64,000 nt of DNA from positions 7,207,299 to 7,271,298 of the forward strand of contig NZ_JAGKQQ010000001.1 in assembly GCF_017939745.1 (NCBI RefSeq). The letters are read 5' to 3'. The DNA is from Gemmata palustris. GTDB lineage: Bacteria; Planctomycetota; Planctomycetia; Gemmatales; Gemmataceae. Position 1 is the first letter of the stretch; each line of letters begins with the position of its first letter. Under the pieces are notes generated by a model that did not search any database, was not told the origin of the DNA, and saw only the letters and a program-made list of their open reading frames with translations. Of the stretch, positions 43,085-52,839 are shown piece by piece. Made by a program: the position numbers and the translations under genes.

Positions 43085-44632
43085 TCAGGGGCCGCCGTTT
43101 TGGAGAAGCGCGGCGAGCAGGGCGAGGTCCGCCGGCTTGGTCAGGTGGTGGTCGAACCCGGCTTCGTGAGTCCGGCGCCGGTCCTCCTCCTGCCCGTACC
43201 CGGTCAGGGCCACCATGATTATCTCCCGGCCGAACGGCTCCGCCCGCATGCGCCCGGCCAGCTCGTACCCGTTCATCCCCGGCAGCCCGATGTCGAGCAC
43301 CGCCACCTCGGGCTTCAGCCGGGCGGCGATCTCCAGCCCCTGCGGCCCGCTCCGGGCGACCTCCACCCGGTGCCCGGTCATCTCCAGCAGGGTGGCGAGG
43401 CTGTCCCCCGCGTCCGGGTTGTCGTCCACGATCAGGACGCGCCGCGGCACCACCCGTTCGGCGGGCGCCCCTTGTGGCGCGCCGTTTTCCTCGCGCCGCG
43501 CGAGCTTCGGCAGCCGGACGGTGAACTCGCTCCCCTCGCCCGGCCCGGCGCTCGCGGCCGACACCGTGCCGCCGTGCAGTTCCACCAGGCTCTTGACCAG
43601 GGTCAGCCCGATCCCCAGTCCGCCGTCGGACCGGTCGAGGGTCCGCCCCACCTGGGTGAACAGGTCGAACACCCGCGGTAGCATCTCCGCCGGGATGCCG
43701 AGGCCCGTGTCCCGCACCCGGACGATCGCCACCCCGTCCTCTTCCAGAATCAGGTCGATGCGGCCCCCCTCGTCGCTGTACTTGGCCGCGTTGGTGAGCA
43801 GGTTCCCGACCACCTGGGCCAGCCGCGTCGGGTCGGCCGACACCATCACGGGTCGGCCGGGCTGGGTCACGACGAGCCGGTGGCGGCGGGCGTCGATCAG
43901 CGGGCGGGCGGCCTCGGCGGCGCGGGCCAGGACCGCGTTCAGGTCCACGGCTTCCAGCCGCAGCTCCACCTTCCCGCGGGTGATCCGGGACACGTCCAAG
44001 AGGTCATCGACCAGGCGCCCGAGGTGGTCCACCTGACGAGACATCATGCCGTGCGTCCGCCGAACCACCGCGCGGTCCCCGTCCGCCATTTGGAGGATCG
44101 CCAGCCCGTTGCGTATGGGCGCGAGCGGGTTGCGCAGCTCGTGGGCGAGCATGGCGAGGAACTCGTCCTTGCGGCGGTCGGCGTCCCGCAACTCCTCGGC
44201 CTGCCGCGTCTGCTCGGCAATGTACCCGCGCACCTGGTACTGCCGCCGACGGTCGCGGAGCGCGGACCGGACCGCGTTGAGGAACTCGGCCGCCTCCAGC
44301 GGGCGCTTGAGAAGTGTGACGTCGCCCAGGTCGAGCAGCGCCTTGACGCGCGCCGTCGCGGTCGGGCCGGCGGCCGTGAGTATCAGGATCGGCAGGTTCG
44401 ACCACGGCGGCTGGTCGCGGATCGCGGTTTTGAGCGCCCCGTCCCCGTCCCCGATCGCGGCCTCCTCGGGCACGACCACGGCCCCGGCGCCGTCCGGAAC
44501 CAGGCGGCACAATTCGGCCAGGGACGCGCAGGCGTGGCACACCAGCCCGGCCCCGGTCATGAGGGTCAGCCCGGCGGTCGCGTCTCTCTTAGTGGGGGCG
44601 AGGAACAGCACCCGCTCGTCGGTGTCAGACAT
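43085..44632 (-). CDS. Hybrid histidine kinase with N-terminal pseudo-receiver
   Basis: 515 residues. The N-terminal receiver-like domain (about 1-125) has lost the usual acidic pocket and phospho-Asp, although a Lys remains (LLKRPLEAAEF). HisKA: DEFLAMLAHELRNPLAPIRN (His near 167). HATPase: NLLTNAAKYSD, VRDTGLGIP, GGLGIGLTLV. The C-terminal receiver has VLIVDDNPDAGDSL, VAVLDIGLPGMNG and LTKPADL. It starts eight bases inside the end of the kaiC-like gene, so the two are translationally coupled. This is a common pairing in planctomycetes and proteobacteria. Confidence 0.9.
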   Translation of the reverse strand: MSDTDERVLFLAPTKRDATAGLTLMTGAGLVCHACASLAELCRLVPDGAGAVVVPEEAAIGDGDGALKTAIRDQPPWSNLPILILTAAGPTATARVKALLDLGDVTLLKRPLEAAEFLNAVRSALRDRRRQYQVRGYIAEQTRQAEELRDADRRKDEFLAMLAHELRNPLAPIRNGLAILQMADGDRAVVRRTHGMMSRQVDHLGRLVDDLLDVSRITRGKVELRLEAVDLNAVLARAAEAARPLIDARRHRLVVTQPGRPVMVSADPTRLAQVVGNLLTNAAKYSDEGGRIDLILEEDGVAIVRVRDTGLGIPAEMLPRVFDLFTQVGRTLDRSDGGLGIGLTLVKSLVELHGGTVSAASAGPGEGSEFTVRLPKLARREENGAPQGAPAERVVPRRVLIVDDNPDAGDSLATLLEMTGHRVEVARSGPQGLEIAARLKPEVAVLDIGLPGMNGYELAGRMRAEPFGREIIMVALTGYGQEEDRRRTHEAGFDHHLTKPADLALLAALLQNGGP

Positions 44633-46133
44633 TCGCCGGCCCCATCAGCGTGTCCGTCTCGCCGCCGTAGGTCGGCGTCCCCATCAACACCCCGCGGAAC
44701 TCCTTGAGCGGCTCGCCCACGCGGATGCCGCCGTCCAGCTTCATCTCGCGGATGGTCCGTTCGTGCATGCCGCTTCGCTTCTTCACCACCGAGACGGCCT
44801 GCCGCACCTCGCCGGCCGCCTCGAAGTACCGGAACAGGACGACGGTGTCGGCCAGGTACGTGGTGTCCACCGGGCTCTGCATGCTCCCGATCATGCCGTG
44901 CTGGGCGAGGACGAGGAACGTGACGACGCCCTTGTGCCCGAGGTACGTGAGCAGTTCGTGCATCTGGACCGTGAGGAACTCCTCCTCCGGCATGGAGTGC
45001 AGGTACCCGTTCAGGCTGTCGATGACGACGACCTTGGCCGGGGCGTGCCCGTCCCCCCCGTCCACCGCCCGGCGGACCCCGGCGGCGAACTCGCCGGGGG
45101 ACATCTCGGCCGGGTCCACTTGCTGGAGGGTGAGCGTCTTGTCCTTGATCTGCGCGGTCAGATCCATGCCCAACCCGGTCGCCCGGCGGAGCAGCACCTC
45201 GGCCCGCTCGTCGAACGTGAATAGGGCGGCCCGGTCACCCTTCGTCGCGGCGGCGCGGGCATAGTTGATGGCGACCGACGACTTGCCGCACCCGGCCGGG
45301 CCGACGAGGAGCACGCTGGTGCCGAAGTCGATCCCGCCGCCGAGCATGCGGTCGAATTCCGGCACGCCCCCGGTGAGCACGGCTTGCTCCCGGTTCTCGA
45401 CGTGCTCGGCGGCGATCAACCGAGGGAACACGTCGAGCCCGCCGGTGGCGATGTTGAAGTCGTGGTACCCGCCGCGGAACTTCTGCCCGCGGAGTTTGGC
45501 CACCCGCAGCCGCCGGCGCTCGGCCCCGTACTGAGGGGACAGGTGCTCGAGGCTGATGACCCCGTGGGCGATGCTGTGGAGCTGCAGGTCGCCGGCCGAC
45601 GAGGTGTTGTCGTCGAGCAGCAGCACCGTGCATTCGCGGCCGGTGAAGAACTGCTTGAGCGCGAGGATCTGGCGGCGGTACCGGAGCGAGCTCTGGGCAA
45701 GGAGGCGGAGTTCGGACAGGGAGTCGATGACCACCCGCCGGGGCTTGACCCGCTCGACCTCGGCAAGGACGGCTTTGGTGGTCTGGCCGAGCTCGACGTC
45801 GGCCGGCTGGAACATGGTGTGCTGGTTGTCCGGTTCCAGATCGGCCTCGGACGCGGCCAACTCGACGATCTCGATGCCGTCGAGGGACCACCCATGGGAC
45901 TCGGCCACGTCAATGAGTTCGGCCTTCGATTCGGACAGCGTCACGTACAAGCACGGCTCTTTTCGGCGCACGCCTTCAAAGAGGTACTGGAGCGCTAGGG
46001 TGGTCTTTCCCGAACCGGGATTGCCCTCGATCAGGTAGAGGCGATTGGTGGTGATCCCGCCGCCCAGAACGTTATCCAGACCGGCGATGCCGGTGGCGGA
46101 AAGGCGCGACGAGCGTTTAGGCGAGCCGTCCAT
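44625..46133 (-). CDS. KaiC-like double RecA-fold ATPase
   Basis: 502 residues. Two KaiC domains: Walker A GNPGSGKTT (37-45) with VVIDSLSELRLL, and GPAGCGKSS (about 277-285) with VVIDSLNGYLHSM. Each has the catalytic Glu pair region (VTLSESKAEL; FTFDERAEVLL). The C-terminal KKRSGMHERTIREMKL resembles the KaiC autophosphorylation loop. No kaiA or kaiB is seen. KaiC homologues without KaiA/B act in stress or light signalling with coupled kinases. The hybrid kinase downstream overlaps it. Confidence 0.9.
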   Translation of the reverse strand: MDGSPKRSSRLSATGIAGLDNVLGGGITTNRLYLIEGNPGSGKTTLALQYLFEGVRRKEPCLYVTLSESKAELIDVAESHGWSLDGIEIVELAASEADLEPDNQHTMFQPADVELGQTTKAVLAEVERVKPRRVVIDSLSELRLLAQSSLRYRRQILALKQFFTGRECTVLLLDDNTSSAGDLQLHSIAHGVISLEHLSPQYGAERRRLRVAKLRGQKFRGGYHDFNIATGGLDVFPRLIAAEHVENREQAVLTGGVPEFDRMLGGGIDFGTSVLLVGPAGCGKSSVAINYARAAATKGDRAALFTFDERAEVLLRRATGLGMDLTAQIKDKTLTLQQVDPAEMSPGEFAAGVRRAVDGGDGHAPAKVVVIDSLNGYLHSMPEEEFLTVQMHELLTYLGHKGVVTFLVLAQHGMIGSMQSPVDTTYLADTVVLFRYFEAAGEVRQAVSVVKKRSGMHERTIREMKLDGGIRVGEPLKEFRGVLMGTPTYGGETDTLMGPANV

Positions 46134-46598
46134 TGGAACCGCAACCTCGAGTCAAGGCAGTAGTTCCGGCCCGGAATACCTCCCCGGCACCACGCCCAGA
46201 TAAATGGAACCGGTTTCGGCCACAAGAGGTGGCTCCCCGGACGGCTGGGTAAATTTGCAAGTCGTGTGCCAAACGGCAAGTCGCCGCCCTTCGCCTCGTC
46301 CCGTGCGAGTTGGTGGGGTGAGCCGCGATCCGAGCGACTGGTCCCGCCTTTTTCAGGCGAACTCGATGTCCTTGCCCGCAGCGCCAGCGAATAATTGGTC
46401 CCACAGCGTTCGGCAGGTCGCCTGTGTCGGTCTGGTCGTTGAAGGTGCCATCGGTGTGGATCTCGGTGCGGTTCGTCGCGACGGCAGAATGCCCCAACTC
46501 AACCGCTCGCGCAAGGGCTCCGATAAAGGCGGTGCAACAACCGCTCCGTAAGATCTTCGACATCGCCTCGAACACACTTCGACCTGCGGAGGCCGAAC
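46134..46598. other. Gap upstream of kaiC-like gene and SDR gene
   Basis: 465 bases between divergent genes. No supported gene. Both promoters should lie here, but none stands out. Confidence 0.5.
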
Positions 46599-47381
46599 AT
46601 GGACTTGCAACTCAAGGGGAAGACTGCCGTTGTCACGGGGTCAACGGCGGGGATCGGTCTGTCGATCGCCGAAGAACTCGCCCGCGAGGGGGTGAAGGTG
46701 TTCGTCGCCGGGCGCACCCAACCGAAGATCGACGAGGCGCTCAATGTGGTACGGAAGGCAGGTGACGCCGAAGGGGTCGTCGCCGACGCGGGCACGGCCG
46801 AGGGGTGCGCGGCCCTCATCAAGCGGGTGCCGAAGGTGGACGTCCTGGTGAACAACCTGGGCATCTACGAGGCGAAGCCGTTCGCCGAGATCCCGGACGA
46901 GGACTGGCTGAAACTGTTCCAGGTGAACGTGATGAGCGGGGTGCGGCTGTCCCGCCACTACTTCCCGCAGATGCTGGCATCGGGGTGGGGGCGGGTGATC
47001 TTCGTGGCCAGCGAGTCGGGTGTGATGACCCCGCCCGAGATGATCCACTACGGGATGACGAAGTCGAGCCAACTGGCCCTCTGCCGCGGGATGGCGGAGC
47101 TGACCAAGGGGACGCAGGTGACGGTCAACACGGTCCTCCCCGGGCCGACGATGTCGGAGGGGATCGTCGACTTCCTCAAGTCGGTGTCACCTCACGCGAA
47201 GGACGCGGCCGAGGCGGAGGCCGAGTTCTTCCGCGTGCACCGCTCCTCGTCGCTGCTCCAGCGGTTGATCGACCCGGCGGAGATCGCTCACATGGTCGCG
47301 TACCTGGCCAGCCCGCTGTCGGCCGCGACCAATGGTGCGGCGTTGCGAGTCGAGGGCGGGTTGCTCCGGTCGATCGTCTGA
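46599..47381 (+). CDS. Short-chain dehydrogenase/reductase
   Basis: 260 residues. Rossmann motif VVTGSTAGIGLSIAEEL (TGxxxGIG), NNLG, catalytic Ser in VIFVASESGV, and YGMTKSSQLAL (Tyr-x3-Lys). AGRTQ after the second strand suggests NADP preference. It is an SDR of the classical type with unknown substrate. Confidence 0.9.
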   Translation: MDLQLKGKTAVVTGSTAGIGLSIAEELAREGVKVFVAGRTQPKIDEALNVVRKAGDAEGVVADAGTAEGCAALIKRVPKVDVLVNNLGIYEAKPFAEIPDEDWLKLFQVNVMSGVRLSRHYFPQMLASGWGRVIFVASESGVMTPPEMIHYGMTKSSQLALCRGMAELTKGTQVTVNTVLPGPTMSEGIVDFLKSVSPHAKDAAEAEAEFFRVHRSSSLLQRLIDPAEIAHMVAYLASPLSAATNGAALRVEGGLLRSIV

Positions 47382-47431
47382 GCCGCGGCGCCAGTCGCTG
47401 ACCACACGTCCGGTAAGTCGGGGGCCGAAAT

Positions 47432-47500
47432 GAAGCCCCGGGCGAGCGCCTGACCCTGTGCGTCGGCGACCTGAACCGGGCCGTGCGGTTCTATCGCGCC
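47432..47500 (+). pseudogene. N-terminal fragment of a VOC (glyoxalase-fold) gene
   Basis: One frame reads ERLTLCVGDLNRAVRFYR, the typical first strand and helix of VOC proteins. The rest of the domain is missing, and the sequence then meets the end of the marC gene. It looks like a truncated copy. Confidence 0.5.
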
Positions 47501-47554
47501 CCTCCTGACCACGTCCGAGCAAGTTGCGGCCGCATCGAGGCCGTGTGCCGGGCG

Positions 47555-48220
47555 TCACTTCGTGTTTTGCGCCGCGATCAGTTCCGAGAGCCCGAGCCAG
47601 AATATCTGGACGCCAATGCAGAACAGGATGAACGCGAACAGCCGCATCGCGACCTGGGAGCCCACGGCCCCGAGGAGCCGCTCCACGTTGGCGGCGAACC
47701 GCACGCACAAGTAGATACTGGCGCAGAGGACCAACAGCGCGGTGCTCACGGCGGCGGCGTGGACGGGCGTCGGGCCTTCGCGCGGGAACCCGGTTGCAAG
47801 AGCGATCGCGACGGCGATGGAGCCGGGGCCGACGGTAATGGGCAGGGTCAGCGGGTAGAACGCCTGGACGCCGAGCGACTCGCTGCCCGAGGGGTCCGCG
47901 CGGGGCGGTTCGTGCCCCTTCTTGTCGTCGTGCGGCGAGTGCAGCAACTTCCACCCGGCGCTGCCGATGATGATCCCGCCCGCGACGCGCAGGACGGGAA
48001 TGGAGATCCCGAAGAAGGCCAGCACGTAGGCCCCGACCGAGAGCGATGCGAGCAGGATGACGAAGCTGTTGAACGAGATCCGCCGGGCCAGTTCGGCGCG
48101 CTGCGCGGGCGCCGCGTTCGGGACCAGGCTCAGGATGATGAACCCGGCGGCCGGCGGGTTGATGATCGGGAACAGGCCGGCGACGAGCAGAAGTACGGTG
48201 GAACTGAAGTCGTGCAACAC
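47555..48220 (-). CDS. MarC-family integral membrane protein
   Basis: 221 residues with six hydrophobic segments. LFPIINPPAAGFIILSLVPN is the MarC signature, and the repeat-like PLTLPITVGPGSIAVAIAL starts the second half. MarC proteins are annotated as NAAT-type transporters; true substrates are unknown. It stands alone on the minus strand. Confidence 0.85.
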   Translation of the reverse strand: MLHDFSSTVLLLVAGLFPIINPPAAGFIILSLVPNAAPAQRAELARRISFNSFVILLASLSVGAYVLAFFGISIPVLRVAGGIIIGSAGWKLLHSPHDDKKGHEPPRADPSGSESLGVQAFYPLTLPITVGPGSIAVAIALATGFPREGPTPVHAAAVSTALLVLCASIYLCVRFAANVERLLGAVGSQVAMRLFAFILFCIGVQIFWLGLSELIAAQNTK

Positions 48221-48610
48221 GGATCGTCCTTTCGTGCCGAACGCGGTAGGAAAGGGCTGCCGGCGGGCAGCTTCCGCTTCGAGCCTCGGTGATACAGCGG
48301 TGAGGTTTTAGTGGAACGTGTCGCCGTGGGCGATGACGGCCCGCTTGCGGTGCCGGAACGTGCCGTACAGCGCCCCGGTGGTGTTTCGGGTCCGCGTCGA
48401 GCAGGCGCGGGCTGCCGCGGCCGGGGATACGCGCGGCGACGACCCGGTGACGGAGACGCGGGCGTTCGGTAGCGGTGGCCGGAGGTCCTGCTGATCCGAG
48501 GTACATAGCGGTGCAAATCGGAGCGGAATCGGGTAAATAATACGCACCACGCCGCTCAACCGAGCACCGCCAAGAGCGCCCGCCACAAGACAGAAACAAC
48601 GAGGGATCTC
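48221..48610. other. Gap between marC and the esterase gene
   Basis: 390 bases between divergent genes. No supported gene on either strand. Confidence 0.5.
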
Positions 48611-49699
48611 ATGTTCAAGCTGCGGACGGCCGTTTTAATTGCCACTCTCGCCTGCTCCAGCTCGGCGACCGCGCAGCCCGTGCGCAAGTACGACGACAAG
48701 GGTGCCCCGCCGTTCAAGGTGCTGAAGGAGGGCGAGAACCCGCCGATCGACGCCTACGACAACTTCGTCATCGGGCCGAAGTACGTGCCCGCGCCGGAGC
48801 GCAAGAAGGTCGAAGGCGTTCCCGAGGGGAAGGTCGAACAGTTCGAGATCGACTCGAAGGACACCAAGCTGTTCAACCCCGGCATCGCCCGCAAGGTGTT
48901 CGGGAAGGTCGACCCGAAGAACCCGAAGGCGCTGATCGTCGAGACGCACGCCATCGACTACAAGCGCAAGGTCGGAGTTTACATTCCCGCTCAATACAAG
49001 GAAGGCACCGAAGCGCCGTTCATGGTGGTCCACGACGGCCCCGGGCTGGGCATGAGGACCGTCCTCGACAACCTGATCGCTCAGAAGCGCATTCCCCCCC
49101 TCGTCGTCATCTCCATCGCTAACGGCGGGGGCGACGCCCAGGGGCACGAGCGCGGGAAAGAATACGACAACATGAACGGCGACTACGCCGAGTACATCGA
49201 AACGGAAGTGTTGCCGCGCGTGGAGAAGGCCTGCAAAGTGAAGCTGACCAAAGACCCCGACGGCCGCGCGGCGATGGGCAACAGTTCCGGGGGCTCGGCC
49301 GCGCTCATCATGGCCTGGTTCCGCACCGACCTGTACCACCGCGTGCTGACCACGTCGGGCACGTTCGTGAACCAGGCGTGGCCGTTCGACCCCAAGTTCC
49401 CCGACGGCGCCTGGGGGTTCCACGAGGCGCTCGTTCCCAAGAGCGCCAAGAAGCCCATCCGTATCTTCCTCTCCGTCGGCGACAAAGATTTGCTCAACCC
49501 CAACGTGATGCGCGACGACATGCACGACTGGGTGGAGGCCAACCACCGCATGGCCAGGGTGCTCAAGGACAAGGGGTACGAGTACCAGTACCTGTTCTGC
49601 CAGGGGGCGGGGCACGGCATCGGCAACGCCCAGTCGCAGTTCCTCCCGCACGCCATCGAGTGGGTGTGGAAGGGGTACGCCCCGAAGAAGGACAAGTAG
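48611..49699 (+). CDS. Secreted esterase of the enterochelin esterase-like (Fes/IroE) family
   Basis: 362 residues. Signal peptide RTAVLIATLACSSSATAQ. An alpha/beta hydrolase domain starts near residue 115 (KVGVYIPAQY, PFMVVHDGPGLG). The nucleophile is in AAMGNSSGGSAAL (GNSSG), the acid probably in IFLSVGDKDLLNP, and the His in GAGHGIGNAQ. Such proteins in planctomycetes are often named esterase or gluconolactonase-associated. Substrate is unknown. Confidence 0.85.
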   Translation: MFKLRTAVLIATLACSSSATAQPVRKYDDKGAPPFKVLKEGENPPIDAYDNFVIGPKYVPAPERKKVEGVPEGKVEQFEIDSKDTKLFNPGIARKVFGKVDPKNPKALIVETHAIDYKRKVGVYIPAQYKEGTEAPFMVVHDGPGLGMRTVLDNLIAQKRIPPLVVISIANGGGDAQGHERGKEYDNMNGDYAEYIETEVLPRVEKACKVKLTKDPDGRAAMGNSSGGSAALIMAWFRTDLYHRVLTTSGTFVNQAWPFDPKFPDGAWGFHEALVPKSAKKPIRIFLSVGDKDLLNPNVMRDDMHDWVEANHRMARVLKDKGYEYQYLFCQGAGHGIGNAQSQFLPHAIEWVWKGYAPKKDK

Positions 49700-49840
49700 C
49701 CGACGGACCGGTGCTAAAGCCGCGAACCGTGCGTGCTCTGCCTGGTCCACTTTCGGAACGGAGCCGGTTGTTCGGCGGGTTCCGGTTGAGGACGGAGCCG
49801 GGTGGGGCATGTCATCCGGCCCCGGGTCCGCAGCGGAGCG

Positions 49841-50563
49841 TCAGCTCCGCTCGATCTCGCCGGCGGCGCGGTCGAGTGCGGCGGTGATAGCGTTCAGTGC
49901 CTCCGTCGTCAGCGGCCCCTTGCCGAGCCGGACCTGGAGAGCGGCCCGCAAGTTGCTCATGGCGCGCATCAACTCGGGAGCCGGTGCCCCGCCGAACCGC
50001 GTGTTGGCCTCGGCGAGCCGGGCCTTGGCCGCCTGAATGTCGGCCGCGTGGGACTCCACCTCGGCTTTCCCCTCATCCGTCAGCCGGTACAGCTTCTTCG
50101 GCCCCTGTGCTTCACTGGCGATCAGCCCGGTCTCTTCCAGCAGGGTGAGGGTGGGGTAGATGACACCGGGGCTCGGGGTGTAGTGCCCGCTCAGCGCGTC
50201 GGCGATGGCCTTGATGATCTCGTACCCGTGCCGGGGCTGGGCCGCGATCAGATCCAGAGTGAGCCAGCGCAGGTCGCCTTGCTCGAGCGGGCGGCCGGCG
50301 GGGCCGCGCCCCCGGTGCCCGCCGGCCCAACCGAACCCCCAACCTTCCCGGCCGCGCCCGCCGTGACCGTGACGCCCCATCTCGTTGCCTCCGTCCTCGA
50401 ACAGTGTGAAGTCCGACCCCTCATCGGCATCCGGTTCCGGGCGCCCGTCCGGACCGTGCCGGTGCCCGAAGTGCCGCCCGCCCCGTCCCCGGCAGTGAGC
50501 CGCCATCGTGGCCAGGATCCGGGGATCGCCGCCACCGCGTCCATGTTTGAAATAGCCGAACAT
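49841..50563 (-). CDS. PadR-family transcriptional regulator with Gly/His-rich N-terminus
   Basis: 240 residues from ATG 50563. Residues 1-95 are Gly/His/Arg-rich (HGPDGRPEPD, GRHGHGGRGREGWGFGWAGG) and could bind metal. The PadR winged helix follows: DLRWLTLDLIAAQPRHGYEI, HYTPSPGVIYPTLTLLEETG and KKLYRLTDEGKAEV, then a C-terminal dimer helix. An ATATATC dyad lies upstream (50670-50711) and is a plausible autoregulatory operator. No efflux gene is adjacent. Confidence 0.87.
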   Translation of the reverse strand: MFGYFKHGRGGGDPRILATMAAHCRGRGGRHFGHRHGPDGRPEPDADEGSDFTLFEDGGNEMGRHGHGGRGREGWGFGWAGGHRGRGPAGRPLEQGDLRWLTLDLIAAQPRHGYEIIKAIADALSGHYTPSPGVIYPTLTLLEETGLIASEAQGPKKLYRLTDEGKAEVESHAADIQAAKARLAEANTRFGGAPAPELMRAMSNLRAALQVRLGKGPLTTEALNAITAALDRAAGEIERS

Positions 50564-50669
50564 TCGCAAACCTCCATCTTGGGAAAGGGCACCGCGAGTC
50601 GCGGCCCTAAACACTCGCTTATGAACGGTTCGTCAGAGGCCATTCGCAAGCAGTCTGAGTGCGTACTTA

Positions 50670-50711
50670 GATATATCGCAAATCGGCCTTTGAGGGCAAG
50701 TTCGATATATC
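50670..50711. promoter_or_regulatory. Candidate PadR operator dyad
   Basis: GATATATCG at 50670-50678 and CGATATATC at 50703-50711 are perfect inverted copies with 24 bases between. They lie 107-148 bases before the padR start in an A+T-rich patch. PadR regulators bind A+T-rich dyads of this sort near their own gene. Confidence 0.5.
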
Positions 50712-50848
50712 AAATGCGATCGATTTTCTCCGCATGAGTGACGCAAGATCAGATTTTGAAAAGGCTTGTGGTGATGAATTTCATTCGGATTGGAGGAGGA
50801 GTTGTGCCAGCGCCTTCAGACCGTGCGGTTGCTCTGTTGAAACCTTGT

Positions 50849-50913
50849 GAACGGCGCGGCGTAAGCCCGCCGGTAGCGGCTAAAACTACCGGCGGACTTA
50901 CGCCGCGCCGTTC
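50849..50913. repeat. Palindromic repeat, copy B
   Basis: Arms 50849-50876 and 50886-50913 (28 bp, one mismatch) begin GAACGGCGCGGCGTAAGCCC, the same as copy A at 34961. The loop is CGGCTAAAA. It is flanked by a near-direct repeat, CCTTCAGACCG-GCGGT, at about 50815-50830 and 50940-50954. It lies between divergent genes, so here it is not a terminator for a nearby stop. Confidence 0.85.
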
Positions 50914-51021
50914 GCTCGCACCATGATTTCAACGCCTTCAGACCGAGCGGTGGAACGGCGATCTTGTATTCCCTCTTGCAAACCGCTAATTTCCTCATCT
51001 GATTTTTCAATGGAGACCGTG

Positions 51022-51711
51022 ATGACTCACCGACCCGTGATTCTCCTGCGCGGAGTCTTTCTGTTGGCCGGCCTTGCGGTTCTGCCCGCGTGCTCAATGA
51101 GCAGGCCGGACGCCGAAAACAGTCAACCCATAACCCCCGAGCGAGTGATGCCAGCAGCCGACGATTACAAGCCCTTCCACGCCGTGGACCCCAAGAATCC
51201 CAAGGTGTTCTTCGAGATGACCATCGACGGCAAGGCGGCGGGGCGGATCGAGATGGAACTGTTCGCCGACACGTGCCCCAAGACCGCCGAGAACTTCCTG
51301 CAACTGTGCGTCGGCACCAAGAGCAAGACGGGGAAGGTGCTGGCCTTCAAAGACTCGTCGTTCCACCGCGTGATCCCGGATTTCATGTGTCAAGGGGGTG
51401 ACTTCACCCGTGGGGACGGCACGGGCGGCGAGTCGATCTACGGCGGAAAGTTCGACGACGAAACCTTCAAGGGCAAGGCCGGCAAGCACTTCGGCCCCGG
51501 TACCCTTTCGATGGCGAATGCGGGACCGAACACGAACGGCTCTCAGTTCTTCCTCTGCACCGCCGCAACGCCACACCTCGACGGCAAGCACGTCGTGTTC
51601 GGACAGGTCGTGAAGGGTTACGACGTGGTCAAGAAGATTGAAGCCGTTGGTTCGCGGAGCGGGAAGACGTCGGCCAAGGTCACCATCAGCGATTGTGGGA
51701 AGGTCGAGTAG
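51022..51711 (+). CDS. Cyclophilin-type peptidyl-prolyl isomerase, lipoprotein
   Basis: 229 residues from ATG 51022, with GGAGA just upstream. The signal peptide ends in a lipobox (LAVLPACSM; Cys near 24). The cyclophilin domain (about 55-225) has [40 protein letters not shown] (catalytic Arg in FHRVIP), [20 protein letters not shown] and [18 protein letters not shown]. It probably assists folding at the cell envelope. Confidence 0.92.
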   Translation: MTHRPVILLRGVFLLAGLAVLPACSMSRPDAENSQPITPERVMPAADDYKPFHAVDPKNPKVFFEMTIDGKAAGRIEMELFADTCPKTAENFLQLCVGTKSKTGKVLAFKDSSFHRVIPDFMCQGGDFTRGDGTGGESIYGGKFDDETFKGKAGKHFGPGTLSMANAGPNTNGSQFFLCTAATPHLDGKHVVFGQVVKGYDVVKKIEAVGSRSGKTSAKVTISDCGKVE

Positions 51712-52178
51712 TTGCGCTGTGTACGGTGGACCTGCACGCGACGGTGAAGCCGCGACGCCCAATATGGCTCGCGGCCGCCCTCGATAATTGGTTCGCAGAT
51801 AAGTCTTTTGCTGGAGCGCATTACCGGGGGGGGGATCGGACGGCGCGGCAATTCTGGAATTTGCCGCTTTTGGTTCGTTAGTAATCACCCCGAGTGTTAC
51901 GCGCTCCAAGTTCGGCCGGCGCTCACCTCGGCCTCAACAAGCACCGGATCAATGCGCGGAGCGACGGCTTCGTCCACGCACTTGCGAAGCCACTCTGCCA
52001 CCCGGTCCCAGTCCCCTCCCGGGCCTGCGACACGATCTTGTCGTCACAGAAGATGACCTGCTCTCGTGGAGGCGGGGCGTGGGGGAGGCCGGAGAAAAGT
52101 CCGCGGCCATCGAGGTTGACGGCCCCCGCTCTCGTTCCTAATCTTCTTTCTTCTTCGGCAGAATGGAGGTCCGAGACG
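51712..52178. other. Gap after the cyclophilin gene
   Basis: 467 bases without a supported gene. GGAGG at about 52165 serves the small gene that follows. Confidence 0.5.
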
Positions 52179-52406
52179 ATGACGTTCGCGGAGGCAGTGG
52201 CGGAGTTATGGACCAAACATCCCAAGGCGGACCTGAGCCCGTCGGTCAAACGGGGCCAGGCGTTCACCCGCGCGGCCCGGGTCGATTTCAAGAAGGACAA
52301 GGGCGGAATGTACGTCGGGCGCGACACCGACGGGACGGAAGTGCTCGTGTACTTCAACGATGACGCCAAGGTCATCGCTTGTACCGAGATCGAGCCCGAC
52401 GAGTGA
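52179..52406 (+). CDS. Small hypothetical protein
   Basis: 75 residues from ATG 52179, preceded by GGAGG. MTFAEAVAELWTKHPKADLS, a basic middle, then GMYVGRDTDGTEVLVYFNDD and an acidic tail EIEPDE. The frame upstream is not protein-like. Family unknown. Confidence 0.55.
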   Translation: MTFAEAVAELWTKHPKADLSPSVKRGQAFTRAARVDFKKDKGGMYVGRDTDGTEVLVYFNDDAKVIACTEIEPDE

Positions 52407-52839
52407 CGATTCCGGGGCGGCGAGTTTTCGACCGTTCCTCTCGTCTCGCGCCCCCACCGCGGCGATCCCGCTCTTCGGTGGCGTCGCCGCCCTACTTCTC
52501 TTCTGTTGGCGGTGCTTCCTTATGAGCGGCCCCAGTTGCCACCGCGCTAGCTTTCGTGCGTGATCTCCCGGTTACTCGTTCACGAACGCGCCTTCGGCCG
52601 GGGCGAGGGGTTCATACCTCGGTTCGACCGGAAGCGGGGACGGTTCCGGGACGGATTCCTAGCTCAGAGAGCCGCTTCGGGCCGAACTCGGTGTTTCGGA
52701 ACGTAGGGCTGACGGGGCACGTGGTGCGACCTTTCCGGGACGCTCCGTATGGCCCGGAGGAGCCTGGGTTGCGGGCCGCACGATCCGACGTCGGACAGGT
52801 ACGCTGGAAATGGCGTTCGGCAAAGGATTTACGAATGAG
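52407..52839. other. Gap left of the att site
   Basis: 433 bases without a supported gene; probably the original chromosomal sequence downstream of the tRNA gene before integration. Confidence 0.45.

Noticed and set aside
47187..48599. 470-residue minus-strand frame over SDR end and marC
   Set aside because: Off-frame relative to marC, whose own frame (47555-48220) has the membrane helices and signature.
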